Assembly: GCA_035533215.1 (NCBI GenBank)
Contig: DATLUG010000006.1
Location: forward strand, 1-64,000
DNA: 64,000 bases
Direction: 5' to 3'
Origin: DAHUZL01 sp035533215
GTDB taxonomy: Bacteria; Chloroflexota; Dormibacteria; Aeolococcales; Bog-877
Position numbers and translations under genes: made by a program. The notes beneath the pieces were generated by a model. That model had not been told where the DNA came from, did not search any database, and worked only from the letters and a program-made list of their open reading frames with translations. Shown piece after piece: positions 7,607 to 16,117 of this stretch; position 1 is the stretch's first letter; every line of letters begins with the position of its first letter.

Positions 7607-8911
7607 TCAAGGCCGCCACCGACGACCTCCACACGGAACGTCGCCCAACGCCCTCCAGCGAATCTGTTCGCCCGGGGGTGGCAGATCATGGCCGCGATCT
7701 GAACAGCGGGGTCGCCGAGGCCGCCGAACGCGATACTGGGCGCTGTCGTCGGCGAAGGTGGTGACCCCGCCGGCCGCGTCGGTCAGGCTGGTGAGGTTCC
7801 CGCTCCCGTCGTACGCCCGGTGGACCGAGCGCCCGAGCGGGTCGGTCGCGGCGGTCAGCTGCCTCCCCCCGTAGGCGAAGGTGAGCGCCCGCCCGGCCGA
7901 GTCCGTCACCTGCGTCAGCTGGCGACCGGTGTAGGTGCAGGTCGTCGGGTAGCCGTTGGCGTCGGTCTCCGACAGGAGCTGCCCCGACGCGCTGAGGTCG
8001 TAGCTCCACTGGTCGTTCAGCTCGGCGAAGGGGTCGGTGCCATCCTGGTTGGCCGTGCGGGTCGCCTGGGCCCGGGCCGGCGGCGTGACGGTCGAGCCGC
8101 TCTGGGCGAAGGGGACCGTGGCCCCGCCGGCCTGGGTGACCGTCGCCGTCCCGGCCGAGGGGTCGACGGTCACCGTCATCCCGTACGGCTCGCTCCAGCC
8201 GTCTCCGACCACCGCGGCCGAGTCGGTCGCGCCGTTCACCGCGCAGCGTCCGTGGGTGCAGGAGCGGAGCTCCTTCGCCGCAGGGGTGACGGTGCCGTCC
8301 TGGGTGGACGGCGCCAGCGGGTTGCCGATCAGCGTCCACGGATGGGACTCGTTCCGGGGCGGACACCCGGTTCCGCCGAGGTCGATCCCGCCGGTGTCGA
8401 GGATCTGAGTGCGGTCGGTGTGCGGATACGCCGTGCCGCCGGTCGTGCTGGTCACGGTGGGGATGAGCCCGTCCGGCGTGCAGCCCGGGACGCCGACGTC
8501 GGAGCTGTCGAAGTTCTCCCCGTCCGTCTGCGCCAGGATGCGGTTCCCGTTGGCCGGCACCGTCACGGCCGTGCCCCAGAGGTCGAAGGTGGCCGTCCCG
8601 ATCTGCACCGACACGTCGGTCACCGCGATCGGCGAGCGGGTGGTGTCGCTCGGCTCGATCGCCCCGCTGTCGTAGGTCGGTCCCGGGCCCACGACGGTCA
8701 TGTTCGGCGCCCCGTCCCACGGGTTGGGGAAGAGCGGGCTGGCCCGCAGGGTGTCCGCGTAGCCCACCGACACGACGAGGGCCGCCGGGGCGGCCTGGAC
8801 CGCCGCACCCATGACGCCCTGGCCGTGGCCCGCGACCGTTCCCCCGACCATGGCGAGCGCCATGACCGCGGCGGGGGGACAGAGCCGGTGGGGGCGGCGC
8901 GTGGCGGCCAT
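7607..8911 (-). CDS. Secreted RHS/YD-repeat protein, truncated
   Basis: 434 residues from ATG 8911, with a GGAGG site 7 nt upstream. An N-terminal signal peptide (basic MAATRRPHR, hydrophobic core to about residue 40) is followed by a beta-rich region of ~250 residues with little homology signal. From about residue 320 typical YD repeats appear: SGQLLSETDANGYPTTCTYT, GRQLTQVTDSAGRALTFAY, DPLGRSVHRAYDGSGNLTSL. After TDAAGGVTTF the pattern stops and the last ~50 residues are Arg/Pro-rich nonsense, so the 3' part of a once much larger protein is missing. RHS proteins usually have dozens of repeats and a C-terminal toxin. It sits between dnaX and ybaB, where no gene is expected. Confidence 0.65.
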   Translation of the reverse strand: MAATRRPHRLCPPAAVMALAMVGGTVAGHGQGVMGAAVQAAPAALVVSVGYADTLRASPLFPNPWDGAPNMTVVGPGPTYDSGAIEPSDTTRSPIAVTDVSVQIGTATFDLWGTAVTVPANGNRILAQTDGENFDSSDVGVPGCTPDGLIPTVTSTTGGTAYPHTDRTQILDTGGIDLGGTGCPPRNESHPWTLIGNPLAPSTQDGTVTPAAKELRSCTHGRCAVNGATDSAAVVGDGWSEPYGMTVTVDPSAGTATVTQAGGATVPFAQSGSTVTPPARAQATRTANQDGTDPFAELNDQWSYDLSASGQLLSETDANGYPTTCTYTGRQLTQVTDSAGRALTFAYGGRQLTAATDPLGRSVHRAYDGSGNLTSLTDAAGGVTTFADDSAQYRVRRPRRPRCSDRGHDLPPPGEQIRWRALGDVPCGGRRWRP

Positions 8912-9275
8912 GGTCAGGCCTCCGCCGGGCGCTCGGCCGCGGGCGGGCCCACCCCGTCTCGGACGCTGGCCCCCGGCTTCGACCCGGCGCGGCTGGAGGG
9001 CAGGCCCGCCTTGCGGCGTGGGCACCCCCCTGCGACCGATCGCGGCGCCGGTGCGACAGGGGTGTCAGGCCACGGCGGGGAAAGGGAAGTCCCGGCTCGT
9101 GGCCAGCGCCAGGAGGGCCGGCAGCGAGCGCAGGGCTCCGAGCACCGTTGGCCGCTGCAGGGAGAACGAGCTCGGGTCACGACGAGAACGCAGCTGGACC
9201 GTCGGCGCCGCACGCATCCTCACCCCTCCCGCCAGCGTCAGCCTCGTCCGCGGAGCATGAGCCGGGGCGGCCCGC
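8912..9275. other. Gap between the RHS fragment and dnaX, no gene seen
   Basis: 364 bp containing the ribosome-binding site of the RHS gene. No start codon with a convincing frame, no RNA gene and no T-rich terminator was seen. Confidence 0.5.
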
Positions 9276-10985
9276 TCAGCGGTCACGGAACTGCGACCGG
9301 GCGACCCGGCTGCCGGGGAAGACGTCGAGCGCGGTCCGGAGGGAGGCACCCGAGGCCGCGGCCGGCAGCGGAGGGGCCGCCGGCTCGGACCGGACCAGGT
9401 CCACCGTCACCGGCCGTCCCACCACCTCGGCGCAGGCGTCCTCCAGGAGCCGGCGGGTCCCCGGCTCGCCGATCTGCTGGAGGTGGAAGGCGTGGGCGAC
9501 CGCGATGGTCAGCCGGCCCTCCTCATACGCCACCGGCACCGCCGCCTTGAGCAGGGCCTGGGTGGGGACATGGCGACGCCGCACCTGCTCCAGGACGTCG
9601 ACCCAGCGCACCTCCCAGCCAGCGACCGGCGGCACCGCGGGCGGGTCGTCGGGCGAAGCCGGGGCGGGCGCGGGCGCGGCGTCCGGTCCGGGGACGGCGC
9701 CGAGTCCCGGGGCGGGGTCGGCCGCGGAGATGGGCACCGGCAACCCTGGGGGCGCCTCCTCGGCGGCGGGGGCCGCCGCCGCCGCGGGGATCGGGGGGCG
9801 GCTCGGGAAAGGGGGTGCGGCGGCGAGCGGGACCGGGGCCGCGCTCGGGGGCGTCGCCGCGGCTCCCCCTCCCCGCGCCCGTCGCACCGGTGGGGGAGGC
9901 GCCGCCGCGCCCTCGCCGCCGGAATCGCCCAGGGCGAGGCGGAGCAGGACCACCTCCAGGGCCAGCCGGGGGTCGTCGGCCCGGCGCACCAGCACCATCC
10001 CCTCGGCGCACGCCGCCAGCATCTGGGCCCAGAACCCCGCGGGCGGCCGGCCCCCGGTGTCGGCCTTTGGCGACGCGACCGGCGCCAGCCCGCTGGCCGG
10101 GTCCCCGGCGAGGGTCGAGCGAGCGACCTCGGCCAGCGCCCGCAGGAGCTGGCGGGGGTCCGCCCCGCGGGCGTGCAGCCCCTCCAGCTCGCGCAGGACC
10201 CGGCCGGGGTCACCGCCGGCGAGCACCAGTGCCAGCCGGCCGACCGCGCCCGGGTCCACCAGCCCGAGCGCCTCGCTCACCTGGGCGCCGGTGACCGCCG
10301 GCTCGCCGAGGCCGATGACCCGGTCGAGCAGGGAGATGGCGTCGCGCATCGAGCCCTGGGCGGCGTCGGCGATCAGGGCCAGCCCGTCGGCCTCCCCCGT
10401 CACCCCCTCCCGCTCGCAGAGGACGGCCAGCCAGGCCGCGATCGCGGCCTGGTCGATGCGCAGGAAGTCGTACCGCTGGCAGCGCGAGAGCACCGTCTCC
10501 ACCAGCTTGTGCGGCTCGGTAGTGGCGAGGATGAAGCAGACGTGCGGGGGCGGCTCCTCCAGGGTCTTGAGGAAGGCGTTGGCGGCGGCGTCGGTGAGCA
10601 TGTGGGCCTCGTCGACGATGTAGACCTTGCGGCGGAGGTGGGCGGGCAGGAAGCGCACCCGCTCGCGCAGGTCCCGGATCTCGTCGATGCCGCGGTTGGT
10701 GGCGGCGTCGATCTCGATCACGTCGAGGGAGCTGCCGTCCAGGCACTCCTGGCAGGCCTCGCAGCGGTTGCAGGGCTCGCCCGTGTCCGGCTCCAGGCAG
10801 TTGACGGCGCGGGCCAGGATCCGCGCCGCCGAGGTCTTGCCGGTGCCGCGGATGCCGGTGAAGAGGTAGGCGTGGCTGACCCGGCCGTCGCGCACCGCGG
10901 CCCGCAGGGTGCGGGCGATCGCTCCCTGGCCGACCAGCTCGGCGAAGGTGCGCGATCGGTACTTGCGGTAGAGGGTCTCGCTCAT
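9276..10985 (-). CDS. dnaX: DNA polymerase III subunits gamma/tau
   Basis: 569 residues. The AAA+ clamp-loader core starts MSETLYRKYRSRTFAELVGQ. Walker A GIRGTGKT is at residues 44-51, a Cys-rich zinc module (C63, C72, C75, C78, C81) follows, then Walker B DEAH at 125-128 and the sensor LATTEPHKL with the SRCQRYDF arginine finger. Domain III ends near residue 360; a long Pro/Ala-rich linker follows and then a small C-terminal domain with VRWVDVLEQVRRRHVPTQA, as in tau-like tails. ATG 10985 is preceded by GAGGAG. No slippery A-rich frameshift site for a short gamma form was noticed. The SRP RNA gene lies just upstream on the same strand. Confidence 0.96.
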   Translation of the reverse strand: MSETLYRKYRSRTFAELVGQGAIARTLRAAVRDGRVSHAYLFTGIRGTGKTSAARILARAVNCLEPDTGEPCNRCEACQECLDGSSLDVIEIDAATNRGIDEIRDLRERVRFLPAHLRRKVYIVDEAHMLTDAAANAFLKTLEEPPPHVCFILATTEPHKLVETVLSRCQRYDFLRIDQAAIAAWLAVLCEREGVTGEADGLALIADAAQGSMRDAISLLDRVIGLGEPAVTGAQVSEALGLVDPGAVGRLALVLAGGDPGRVLRELEGLHARGADPRQLLRALAEVARSTLAGDPASGLAPVASPKADTGGRPPAGFWAQMLAACAEGMVLVRRADDPRLALEVVLLRLALGDSGGEGAAAPPPPVRRARGGGAAATPPSAAPVPLAAAPPFPSRPPIPAAAAAPAAEEAPPGLPVPISAADPAPGLGAVPGPDAAPAPAPASPDDPPAVPPVAGWEVRWVDVLEQVRRRHVPTQALLKAAVPVAYEEGRLTIAVAHAFHLQQIGEPGTRRLLEDACAEVVGRPVTVDLVRSEPAAPPLPAAASGASLRTALDVFPGSRVARSQFRDR

Positions 10986-11099
10986 CGCTCCTCGCCGGCC
11001 GTCGTCCCCCTGGGGCGCCAGGGTCGAGCCGCCCCCCCACCAGGGACAGTCGCGCACCCCCCGTCGTGAAGACGCCCCCGGCGCGGGTCCGGTGGACGG

Positions 11100-11316
11100 G
11101 CTCGGGTCGGGGTGCCCGACGGCACCCCCGGCGCCCCGCGGACCGCTGCTTCCTTCCGGACCTGACGGGATTGGCGGGACCGGGTTGCGTCGGATCCGGC
11201 CGTCAACGCTCGAACCATCGGGGCTGCCCGACGACGCCTCCCCTCGGGGGGGAGTTCGACCCCGCTATAGCGGTTTGCGGGTACAGGGCACCGCTACCTC
11301 CCCGTCTAGCGCGACC
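11100..11316 (-). ncRNA. ffs: Signal recognition particle RNA, large bacterial type
   Basis: The invariant SRP54-binding segment gtcaggtccggaaggaag is at 11166-11146 on the minus strand. The 5' part carries the Alu-domain hallmark ctagacggggaggtagcggt and ccctgtacccgcaaaccgct (about 11309-11265), which is diagnostic of the ~270-nt SRP RNA of Gram-positive-type bacteria and absent from the short 4.5S form. A long-range helix (ggcagcccc with gggggtgcc, one mismatch) supports the fold. Ends are approximate: the 5' end is set from a TACAAT -10 element and the 3' end from the closing pairings. The 5' third overlaps the 3' end of plsY on the same strand. Confidence 0.9.
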
Positions 11317-11990
11317 GCGCCCATTGTATCGGCGCCGGAGGGCGGCGGTGGGGCGGTCCCGGACGGGACCGCCCCGGTGACCCCGGGCGGCGGGGCGGGG
11401 TCGCCGAGCCGGTGCTCGGCGCCGCCCAGCAGGCGGGCGATGTTGCCGCGGTGGCGCAGCACCAGCAGCCCCGCCGCGAAGCAGGTGTAGGCGCGCACCG
11501 CCCCCGCGATCCGGGGGGAGCGGAAGGACGCCGCGGCCGCGGTCCCCGCCCCCGCCAAGGACCCCAGCGAGACGTAGCGGGTGGCGGCGATGACCGGGAG
11601 GCCGCCGATCAGGGCCAGCCCCGCCGTGCCCGGCTCCAGGGCCAGCAGCGAGCCGATCGTGACCATGACGCTGCGGCCGCCCCGGAACCCGGCCAGGCAC
11701 GGCCAGCTGTGGCCGACGCCGGCGCCGGCGGCGGCCGCGGCCTGCGCCAGGGCGCCCCCGCCCAGCTGGCGGACCACCGCCGGTGCCACGTACCCCTTCG
11801 CCGCGTCCAGGCAGAGGGTGGCGACGCCGGCCCCCGTCCCGGCGGTCCGGAGCACGTTGGTGGCGCCGCTGCTGTGGCTGCCGTAGCGACGGACGTCGAC
11901 GCCGGCGAGCAGGCGCCCGACCGCGACCCCGGTCGGGATGGACCCGACCAGGTACCCCAGCGTCGCCGCCGCGATCGTGCCCCCACGCAT
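11265..11990 (-). CDS. plsY: Glycerol-3-phosphate acyltransferase PlsY
   Basis: 241 residues, membrane-embedded. The three conserved PlsY motifs are present: GSIPTGVAVGRL near the N-terminus, YGSHSSGATNVLRTAG, and GHSWPCLAGFRGGRSV, followed by RHRGNIARLLGG near the end of the core. PlsY transfers acyl groups from acyl-phosphate to glycerol-3-phosphate, the first step of phospholipid synthesis, in the cytoplasmic membrane. The core ends near residue 195; the remaining ~45 residues are Pro/Gly-rich, and the last ~17 codons lie inside the SRP RNA sequence, so the C-terminal tail is imposed by the overlap. A weak CAGACT -10-like hexamer lies 10 nt upstream of the ATG. Confidence 0.95.
   Translation of the reverse strand: MRGGTIAAATLGYLVGSIPTGVAVGRLLAGVDVRRYGSHSSGATNVLRTAGTGAGVATLCLDAAKGYVAPAVVRQLGGGALAQAAAAAGAGVGHSWPCLAGFRGGRSVMVTIGSLLALEPGTAGLALIGGLPVIAATRYVSLGSLAGAGTAAAASFRSPRIAGAVRAYTCFAAGLLVLRHRGNIARLLGGAEHRLGDPAPPPGVTGAVPSGTAPPPPSGADTMGAVALDGEVAVPCTRKPL
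11323..11328 (-). promoter_or_regulatory. -10 element TACAAT of the SRP RNA gene
   Basis: TACAAT on the minus strand, 7 nt before the predicted SRP RNA 5' end. It lies inside the plsY coding sequence. No clear -35. Confidence 0.5.
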
Positions 11991-12082
11991 GGTGGGATCG
12001 AGTCTGACAGCTTGCCCCGGCCGGGTGGGGCCGTCGCCGCGGCCGCCCGGGGGGGGGCCGGCGCGACACGGCGGCGTCCTCG

Positions 12083-12090
12083 GTGTACGC
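12083..12090 (+). promoter_or_regulatory. Extended -10 (TGTACGCT-type) of the aldolase gene; leaderless
   Basis: TACGCT at 12085-12090, preceded by GTG, ends 7 nt before the ATG at 12098. The start site would fall at or next to the start codon, and no ribosome-binding site is present. Confidence 0.6.
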
Positions 12091-12097
12091 TCGGACC

Positions 12098-13039
12098 ATG
12101 ACGACCACCGCCCTCCCCCAGGCCGCCGCCAGCGCCCCCTCCCGCCCCCGTGTGCGGCTCGACGACCTCGACCTCCCCACCGGCAAGCGGGCCCGCCTCC
12201 ACACCCTCCTCCACGACCACGGCCCCGGCAACGGCACCCTCCTGCTCCTGCCCATCGACCAGGGGCTGGAGCACGGCCCGGTCGACTTCTTCGTCAACCC
12301 GCCCGCGCTCGATCCCGACTTCCAGTGCCAGCTGGCGCTCCGCGGCGGCTTCTCGGGGATCGCCCTCCAGGTGGGGCTCGCCACCCGCTACCTGCGCCCG
12401 TACGCGGGCCGGGTGCCGCTGGTGCTGAAGGTCAACGGCAAGACCAACGTCCCGTCCGGGGACGACCCCATCTCGCCGCTGACGGCGTCGGTCGAGGACG
12501 CCGTCCGCCTGGGCGCCTCGGCGGTCGGCTACACCCTCTACGTCGGGTCCCCGGCCCAGGACCGCGACCTCCGCCAGATGAACGAGGTTCGCCAGGCCTG
12601 CGACCGCACCGGGATGCCGCTGATCTGCTGGGCGTACCCGAGGGGCGCGGCGATCGAGCGCCGGGGCGGCCAGAACAGCCTCTACGCCATCGACTACGCC
12701 GCCCGGGTGGCGGCCGAGATGGGCGCCGACGTGATCAAGCTCAACGTCCCGCAGGAGCACGGTGCCGCGGACGGGGCGTCCCCGGCGCCGTACGACACCC
12801 TCGCCGAGGACCGCCGCAGCATGCTGGCCCGGGTGATCCGCTCGGCCGGTCGGAGCCTGGTGATCTTCGCCGGCGGCAGCAAGCTGGCCGACGAGGCCCT
12901 GCTGGGGCGCATCCACGACGCGATGGCGGCCGGGGCGACCGGCTTCATCTTCGGCCGCAACATGTGGCAGCGGCCGATCGACGAGGCGCTGGCGATGACG
13001 GCGCAGGTACGCGAGCTGCTGGCCGCCTCCGGCGGCTGA
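12098..13039 (+). CDS. fbaB: Class I fructose-bisphosphate aldolase (DhnA/FbaB type)
   Basis: 313 residues. TIM-barrel of the DhnA family: LLLPIDQGLEHGPVDFF at the first strand, LKVNGKTN, SAVGYTLYVGS, and GADVIKLNVP, whose Lys fits the Schiff-base lysine. FAGGSKLADEALL and GFIFGRNMWQRP form the phosphate-binding end. It interconverts fructose-1,6-bisphosphate with DHAP and glyceraldehyde-3-phosphate in the cytoplasm. The ATG at 12098 is chosen over the GTG at 12083 because the -10 element TACGCT ends 7 nt before it. Convergent with nuoN, 19 bp apart. Confidence 0.94.
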   Translation: MTTTALPQAAASAPSRPRVRLDDLDLPTGKRARLHTLLHDHGPGNGTLLLLPIDQGLEHGPVDFFVNPPALDPDFQCQLALRGGFSGIALQVGLATRYLRPYAGRVPLVLKVNGKTNVPSGDDPISPLTASVEDAVRLGASAVGYTLYVGSPAQDRDLRQMNEVRQACDRTGMPLICWAYPRGAAIERRGGQNSLYAIDYAARVAAEMGADVIKLNVPQEHGAADGASPAPYDTLAEDRRSMLARVIRSAGRSLVIFAGGSKLADEALLGRIHDAMAAGATGFIFGRNMWQRPIDEALAMTAQVRELLAASGG

Positions 13040-13058
13040 GCCGGCCGCCAGGGGCCGG

Positions 13059-14501
13059 TCAGAAGCCGAGGAAGAGCGGCCGCGCCGCCCGCTGGGCCAG
13101 CCCGATCAGGGGGCCCGCGACCGGGCCGCCGAGGACGAGGGCGAGCCCGCACAGCCCCAGCCCGCACGCCACCAGCGGCTCCGGCCAGGAGACCTCGTCG
13201 CCCTCGGCGTCCGGGTCCAGCAGCACCGCGGCCCAGCGCAGCCCCGCCGCCCCGGCCAGCACCAGCGCCAGCGCCGCCACCCAGGCGACCCACCCGTAGC
13301 CGGCCGCGACCGCCGCGCCCAGGACGCTGAACCAGCTGAGGAAGCCGGCCAGCGGCGGCAGCCCGACGAGGGCGACGAGGACCAGCACCAGCGCCGCGCA
13401 CGGCCCCGGCGAGCGTCCCCAGAGCCCGCGCAGCCGCTCCCGTCCGCTCCGCTCCTCGCCCACCCAGAGCACCACCCCGAGGCTGCCGGCGGCGAGGGGG
13501 GCCAGCAGCAGGGTGGCGAAGAGGGCCGCCGCCGCGCCGTGGCGGCTCTGCGCCGGCAGGGCGGTGAGCACCAGCGCCCCGTCCCCCGCGAGCAGGAGCA
13601 GGACCAGCTGGCGCAGGGTGCCGGCGCGGAGCGCCAGGGCCGCCGCGACCAGGGCGGTGCCGCTCCCCAGCACCGCCACCAGCACCGTCCAGGCGGCCGG
13701 GACGTGGGGGAAGCCGGCCTCGAGGACGCGCACCAGGGCGGCGAGGTCGGCGGTCCCCCCCACGACGCACACCGCCAGCACCGCGGCCAGCGGCGCCCGC
13801 CCGGCGCCGCTGGCGCGCCAGCCCAGGAACGGCCCCAGCCCCAGCAGCGCGCCGCCCCCCATCACCAGCGCGGTCGCCGCCAGCACCTGGGCCGGGTGGG
13901 GATGGGCGAGGGCGCGGGCGACCACCGCCAACCGGGTGGAGCCGGTCAACCCGTAGGTGACGACCACCCCCAGGAGGAGGCAGGCCACACCGGCGGCCAG
14001 CAGGCAGAAGGTCTGGAGTGCGGCGGCCGCCGCGGCCCCGTCCAGCTTGCGCAGCCCGACCAGAAGGCTCGCCGCCACCGCCGCCACCGTCAGGCCGACC
14101 GCGATCGTGACCAGATCCTGGCTGGCGGCGGTGACCATGCCGCCGAGGGTGAGGAGGAGGACCAGCGCGGTGAACTCCCCCTGCAGCGGCCAGAGGTCGC
14201 GGGCGGCCGCGGCGGTGCAGCAGAGCACCGCCACCGTCCCCGCCAGCAGGACGGCGTGGAGGAAGAGCGCGTAGCGGTCGACGAGGAAGCTGCCGTGCTC
14301 GATGTCGGGCACCGCCGGGCCCAGCGAGGGGTGCCAGAGCAGGACGCTGTCGGCGAAGGCGAAAAGGCAGGCGGCGATCCCGATCGCGGTCACCACGGAG
14401 GCGGGGTGCTCCCCGCGCCGACGCCCGGCGGCGAGGGCCGCCGCCGCGCCCAGCAGGATCACCCCCTCGGGGCCGAGGTCGGCGAGGAAGCCCAGGGTCA
14501 C
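13059..14501 (-). CDS. nuoN: NuoN-like complex I membrane subunit, divergent
   Basis: 480 residues, about 13 hydrophobic segments, last of five overlapping genes in J-K-L-M-N order. Length and the HGSFLVDRYALFLHAVLL region, the TYGLTGSTRL loop and VGLPPLAGFLSWFSVL near helix 12 match NuoN. But the family's helix-5 Glu is missing (GLTVAAVAASLL where ELxSxxxY is expected). The helix-7 Lys of the AFK-PFH segment is replaced in ALLGLGPFLGW, and no lysine is seen at the helix-8 KAA site. Start GTG 14501 overlaps the nuoM stop (GTGA). It is probably an orphan or modified proton-pumping arm. It could instead belong to another Mrp-like complex, but the gene order argues for Nuo. Confidence 0.72.
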   Translation of the reverse strand: MTLGFLADLGPEGVILLGAAAALAAGRRRGEHPASVVTAIGIAACLFAFADSVLLWHPSLGPAVPDIEHGSFLVDRYALFLHAVLLAGTVAVLCCTAAAARDLWPLQGEFTALVLLLTLGGMVTAASQDLVTIAVGLTVAAVAASLLVGLRKLDGAAAAAALQTFCLLAAGVACLLLGVVVTYGLTGSTRLAVVARALAHPHPAQVLAATALVMGGGALLGLGPFLGWRASGAGRAPLAAVLAVCVVGGTADLAALVRVLEAGFPHVPAAWTVLVAVLGSGTALVAAALALRAGTLRQLVLLLLAGDGALVLTALPAQSRHGAAAALFATLLLAPLAAGSLGVVLWVGEERSGRERLRGLWGRSPGPCAALVLVLVALVGLPPLAGFLSWFSVLGAAVAAGYGWVAWVAALALVLAGAAGLRWAAVLLDPDAEGDEVSWPEPLVACGLGLCGLALVLGGPVAGPLIGLAQRAARPLFLGF

Positions 14502-16117
14502 CGAGGGCCCCCGCCCGCCGCCAGGACCAGCGCCGCGCCCACCACCGGCAGCGCCGGCACCGCCGGCACGATCGCAGCGGGCGCCTCGGCGGCGAGACGC
14601 CCGGAGACCAGGTCGGTGCCGTTGACCATGTAGGGCAGGAAGCGGCCCGACCCGAGCCCGAACAGGAGCAGGAAGGCGGTGAGGACCGCCCCCGCGTAGA
14701 GCTCCGAGCCCTCGGCGTCGCGCAGCCGGGGCACGTTCTCCCCCGGCGGCCCCAGGAACACCCGGCTCCCGGCCCGCCACAGGGCCGCCCCCAGGACCAG
14801 GATCGCCAGGCAGCCCGCGGCCACCCCGTAGCGATGGGCCGGGAAGGTGCCCACGAAGACCTGGAGGAGGGCCGGGAAGCCCGCCAGCAGCGGGATCCCC
14901 ACCACCCCCCCGGCCCCCACCACCCACAGCAGGCTGAGCCGGGGCGCCGGCTGGCCGCAGCCGCCCAGGTCGCTGAGCCGGCGGGCCCGGAGGCGCTCGG
15001 TGAGCGCGCCCGCGACCAGCAGCAGGAGCGGGAGGGCGAGGCTGGCCGCGAGGAGCAGGTAGAGGGCGCCGGCGATCGAGGTCTCGGAGGAGCCCACCAT
15101 GCCGAGGACCACCAGGCCGCCCACGCACACCACCACGTAGCCGATCAGCCGGCGCAGCTCCTGGACGGCGTAGGCGCCGAAGGCGCCCCAGAGCATGGTG
15201 AGCACGGCCAGGCCCAGCAGGGGGGTGGCGAGGTGGTCGGCCCCCCGGGGGGCGGCGTCCAGCGCCACCCGGGCCAGGGTGTAGCCGCCGGTGAGCAGGC
15301 CGGTCGCGACCGTCAGCATCGCGATCGGCGGTCCCGAGGAGGAGACGGCGTCGATCACCGGCAGGTGGCCCGGCACCAGCCCCATCCGCAGGATGCACGC
15401 CGCCACCACCAGCGCGAAGACCCCGGTCGAGACCCCGTGGGGCAGGGTCAGCTGGGTGGACAGGGTCCCGAGGTCGAGGCCCCGCTGGCCGGCGCGGCCC
15501 GAGAGCAGCAGCGCCGCACAGACCAGCAGGCCCGAGCCGAGCAGCCAGCTGGTGAGGAGGCGGCGGGCGGCGCGGGCGGCCCGGGGGCCGCCCCCGAGGC
15601 GGACCAGGAGGGCGACCGGGGCCACCGGCCAGAGGAAGAACAGGATGAGGAGGCCGAGGTCGTAGGCGGCGAGGCATCCCAGCAGCCCCACCCCGCTGAA
15701 CAGGAGGAGGCCGAAGTGGAGACGGGTGCGCTCGCGCACCCGCCACGAGGCCAGCACCACGACCACCAGCAGGATGGTGGCGACGAAGAGGAGCGGGAAG
15801 TTCAGGCCGTCGCCGCCGAGGTGGTAGCCCACCGGGACCGGCACCCCGGGGACCCAGCCGGCGCGGACCGCGGGCTGGGCCAGCCCGCCCTGGCCGGCGT
15901 TGGCGAGGACCCCGAAGAAGTCGAAGCCCGCGAACACGAACGAGACGAGGGCCGCCCCCAGGGCGGTCACCCGAACCCGGAAGCGCTGGAGGTCGGTCGC
16001 CACCGGAAGGCAGGCGATGATCCCCGCCCCCACCAGCGGCGCGAACACGATGATCGAGAGGGTGACGTCGGGCGGCGCCGCCGACCCCGCCAGCGCGACC
16101 AGGGCCGAGGCGATCAC
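14498..16117 (-). CDS. nuoM: NuoM-like complex I membrane subunit, divergent
   Basis: 539 residues, about 14 hydrophobic segments. NuoM landmarks: YHLGGDGLNFPLLF (the D-G-S/N-L motif after helix 3), ILRMGLVPGHLPVIDAVSSS matching the FavKvPlfPfHtWLPdAHveAP segment, and LWGAFGAYAVQELRRLIGY matching the helix-10/11 K-R-x-I-AY region. Key proton-channel residues are changed: the WE of helix 5 is WP (ILFFLWPVAPVALL), the helix-7 Lys is Arg, and the LKMGgYG Lys is replaced by Thr (LLTGGYTLAR). GTG 16117 overlaps the nuoL stop by 4 bases. Co-translation with its neighbours is likely. Confidence 0.75.
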   Translation of the reverse strand: MIASALVALAGSAAPPDVTLSIIVFAPLVGAGIIACLPVATDLQRFRVRVTALGAALVSFVFAGFDFFGVLANAGQGGLAQPAVRAGWVPGVPVPVGYHLGGDGLNFPLLFVATILLVVVVLASWRVRERTRLHFGLLLFSGVGLLGCLAAYDLGLLILFFLWPVAPVALLVRLGGGPRAARAARRLLTSWLLGSGLLVCAALLLSGRAGQRGLDLGTLSTQLTLPHGVSTGVFALVVAACILRMGLVPGHLPVIDAVSSSGPPIAMLTVATGLLTGGYTLARVALDAAPRGADHLATPLLGLAVLTMLWGAFGAYAVQELRRLIGYVVVCVGGLVVLGMVGSSETSIAGALYLLLAASLALPLLLLVAGALTERLRARRLSDLGGCGQPAPRLSLLWVVGAGGVVGIPLLAGFPALLQVFVGTFPAHRYGVAAGCLAILVLGAALWRAGSRVFLGPPGENVPRLRDAEGSELYAGAVLTAFLLLFGLGSGRFLPYMVNGTDLVSGRLAAEAPAAIVPAVPALPVVGAALVLAAGGGPR

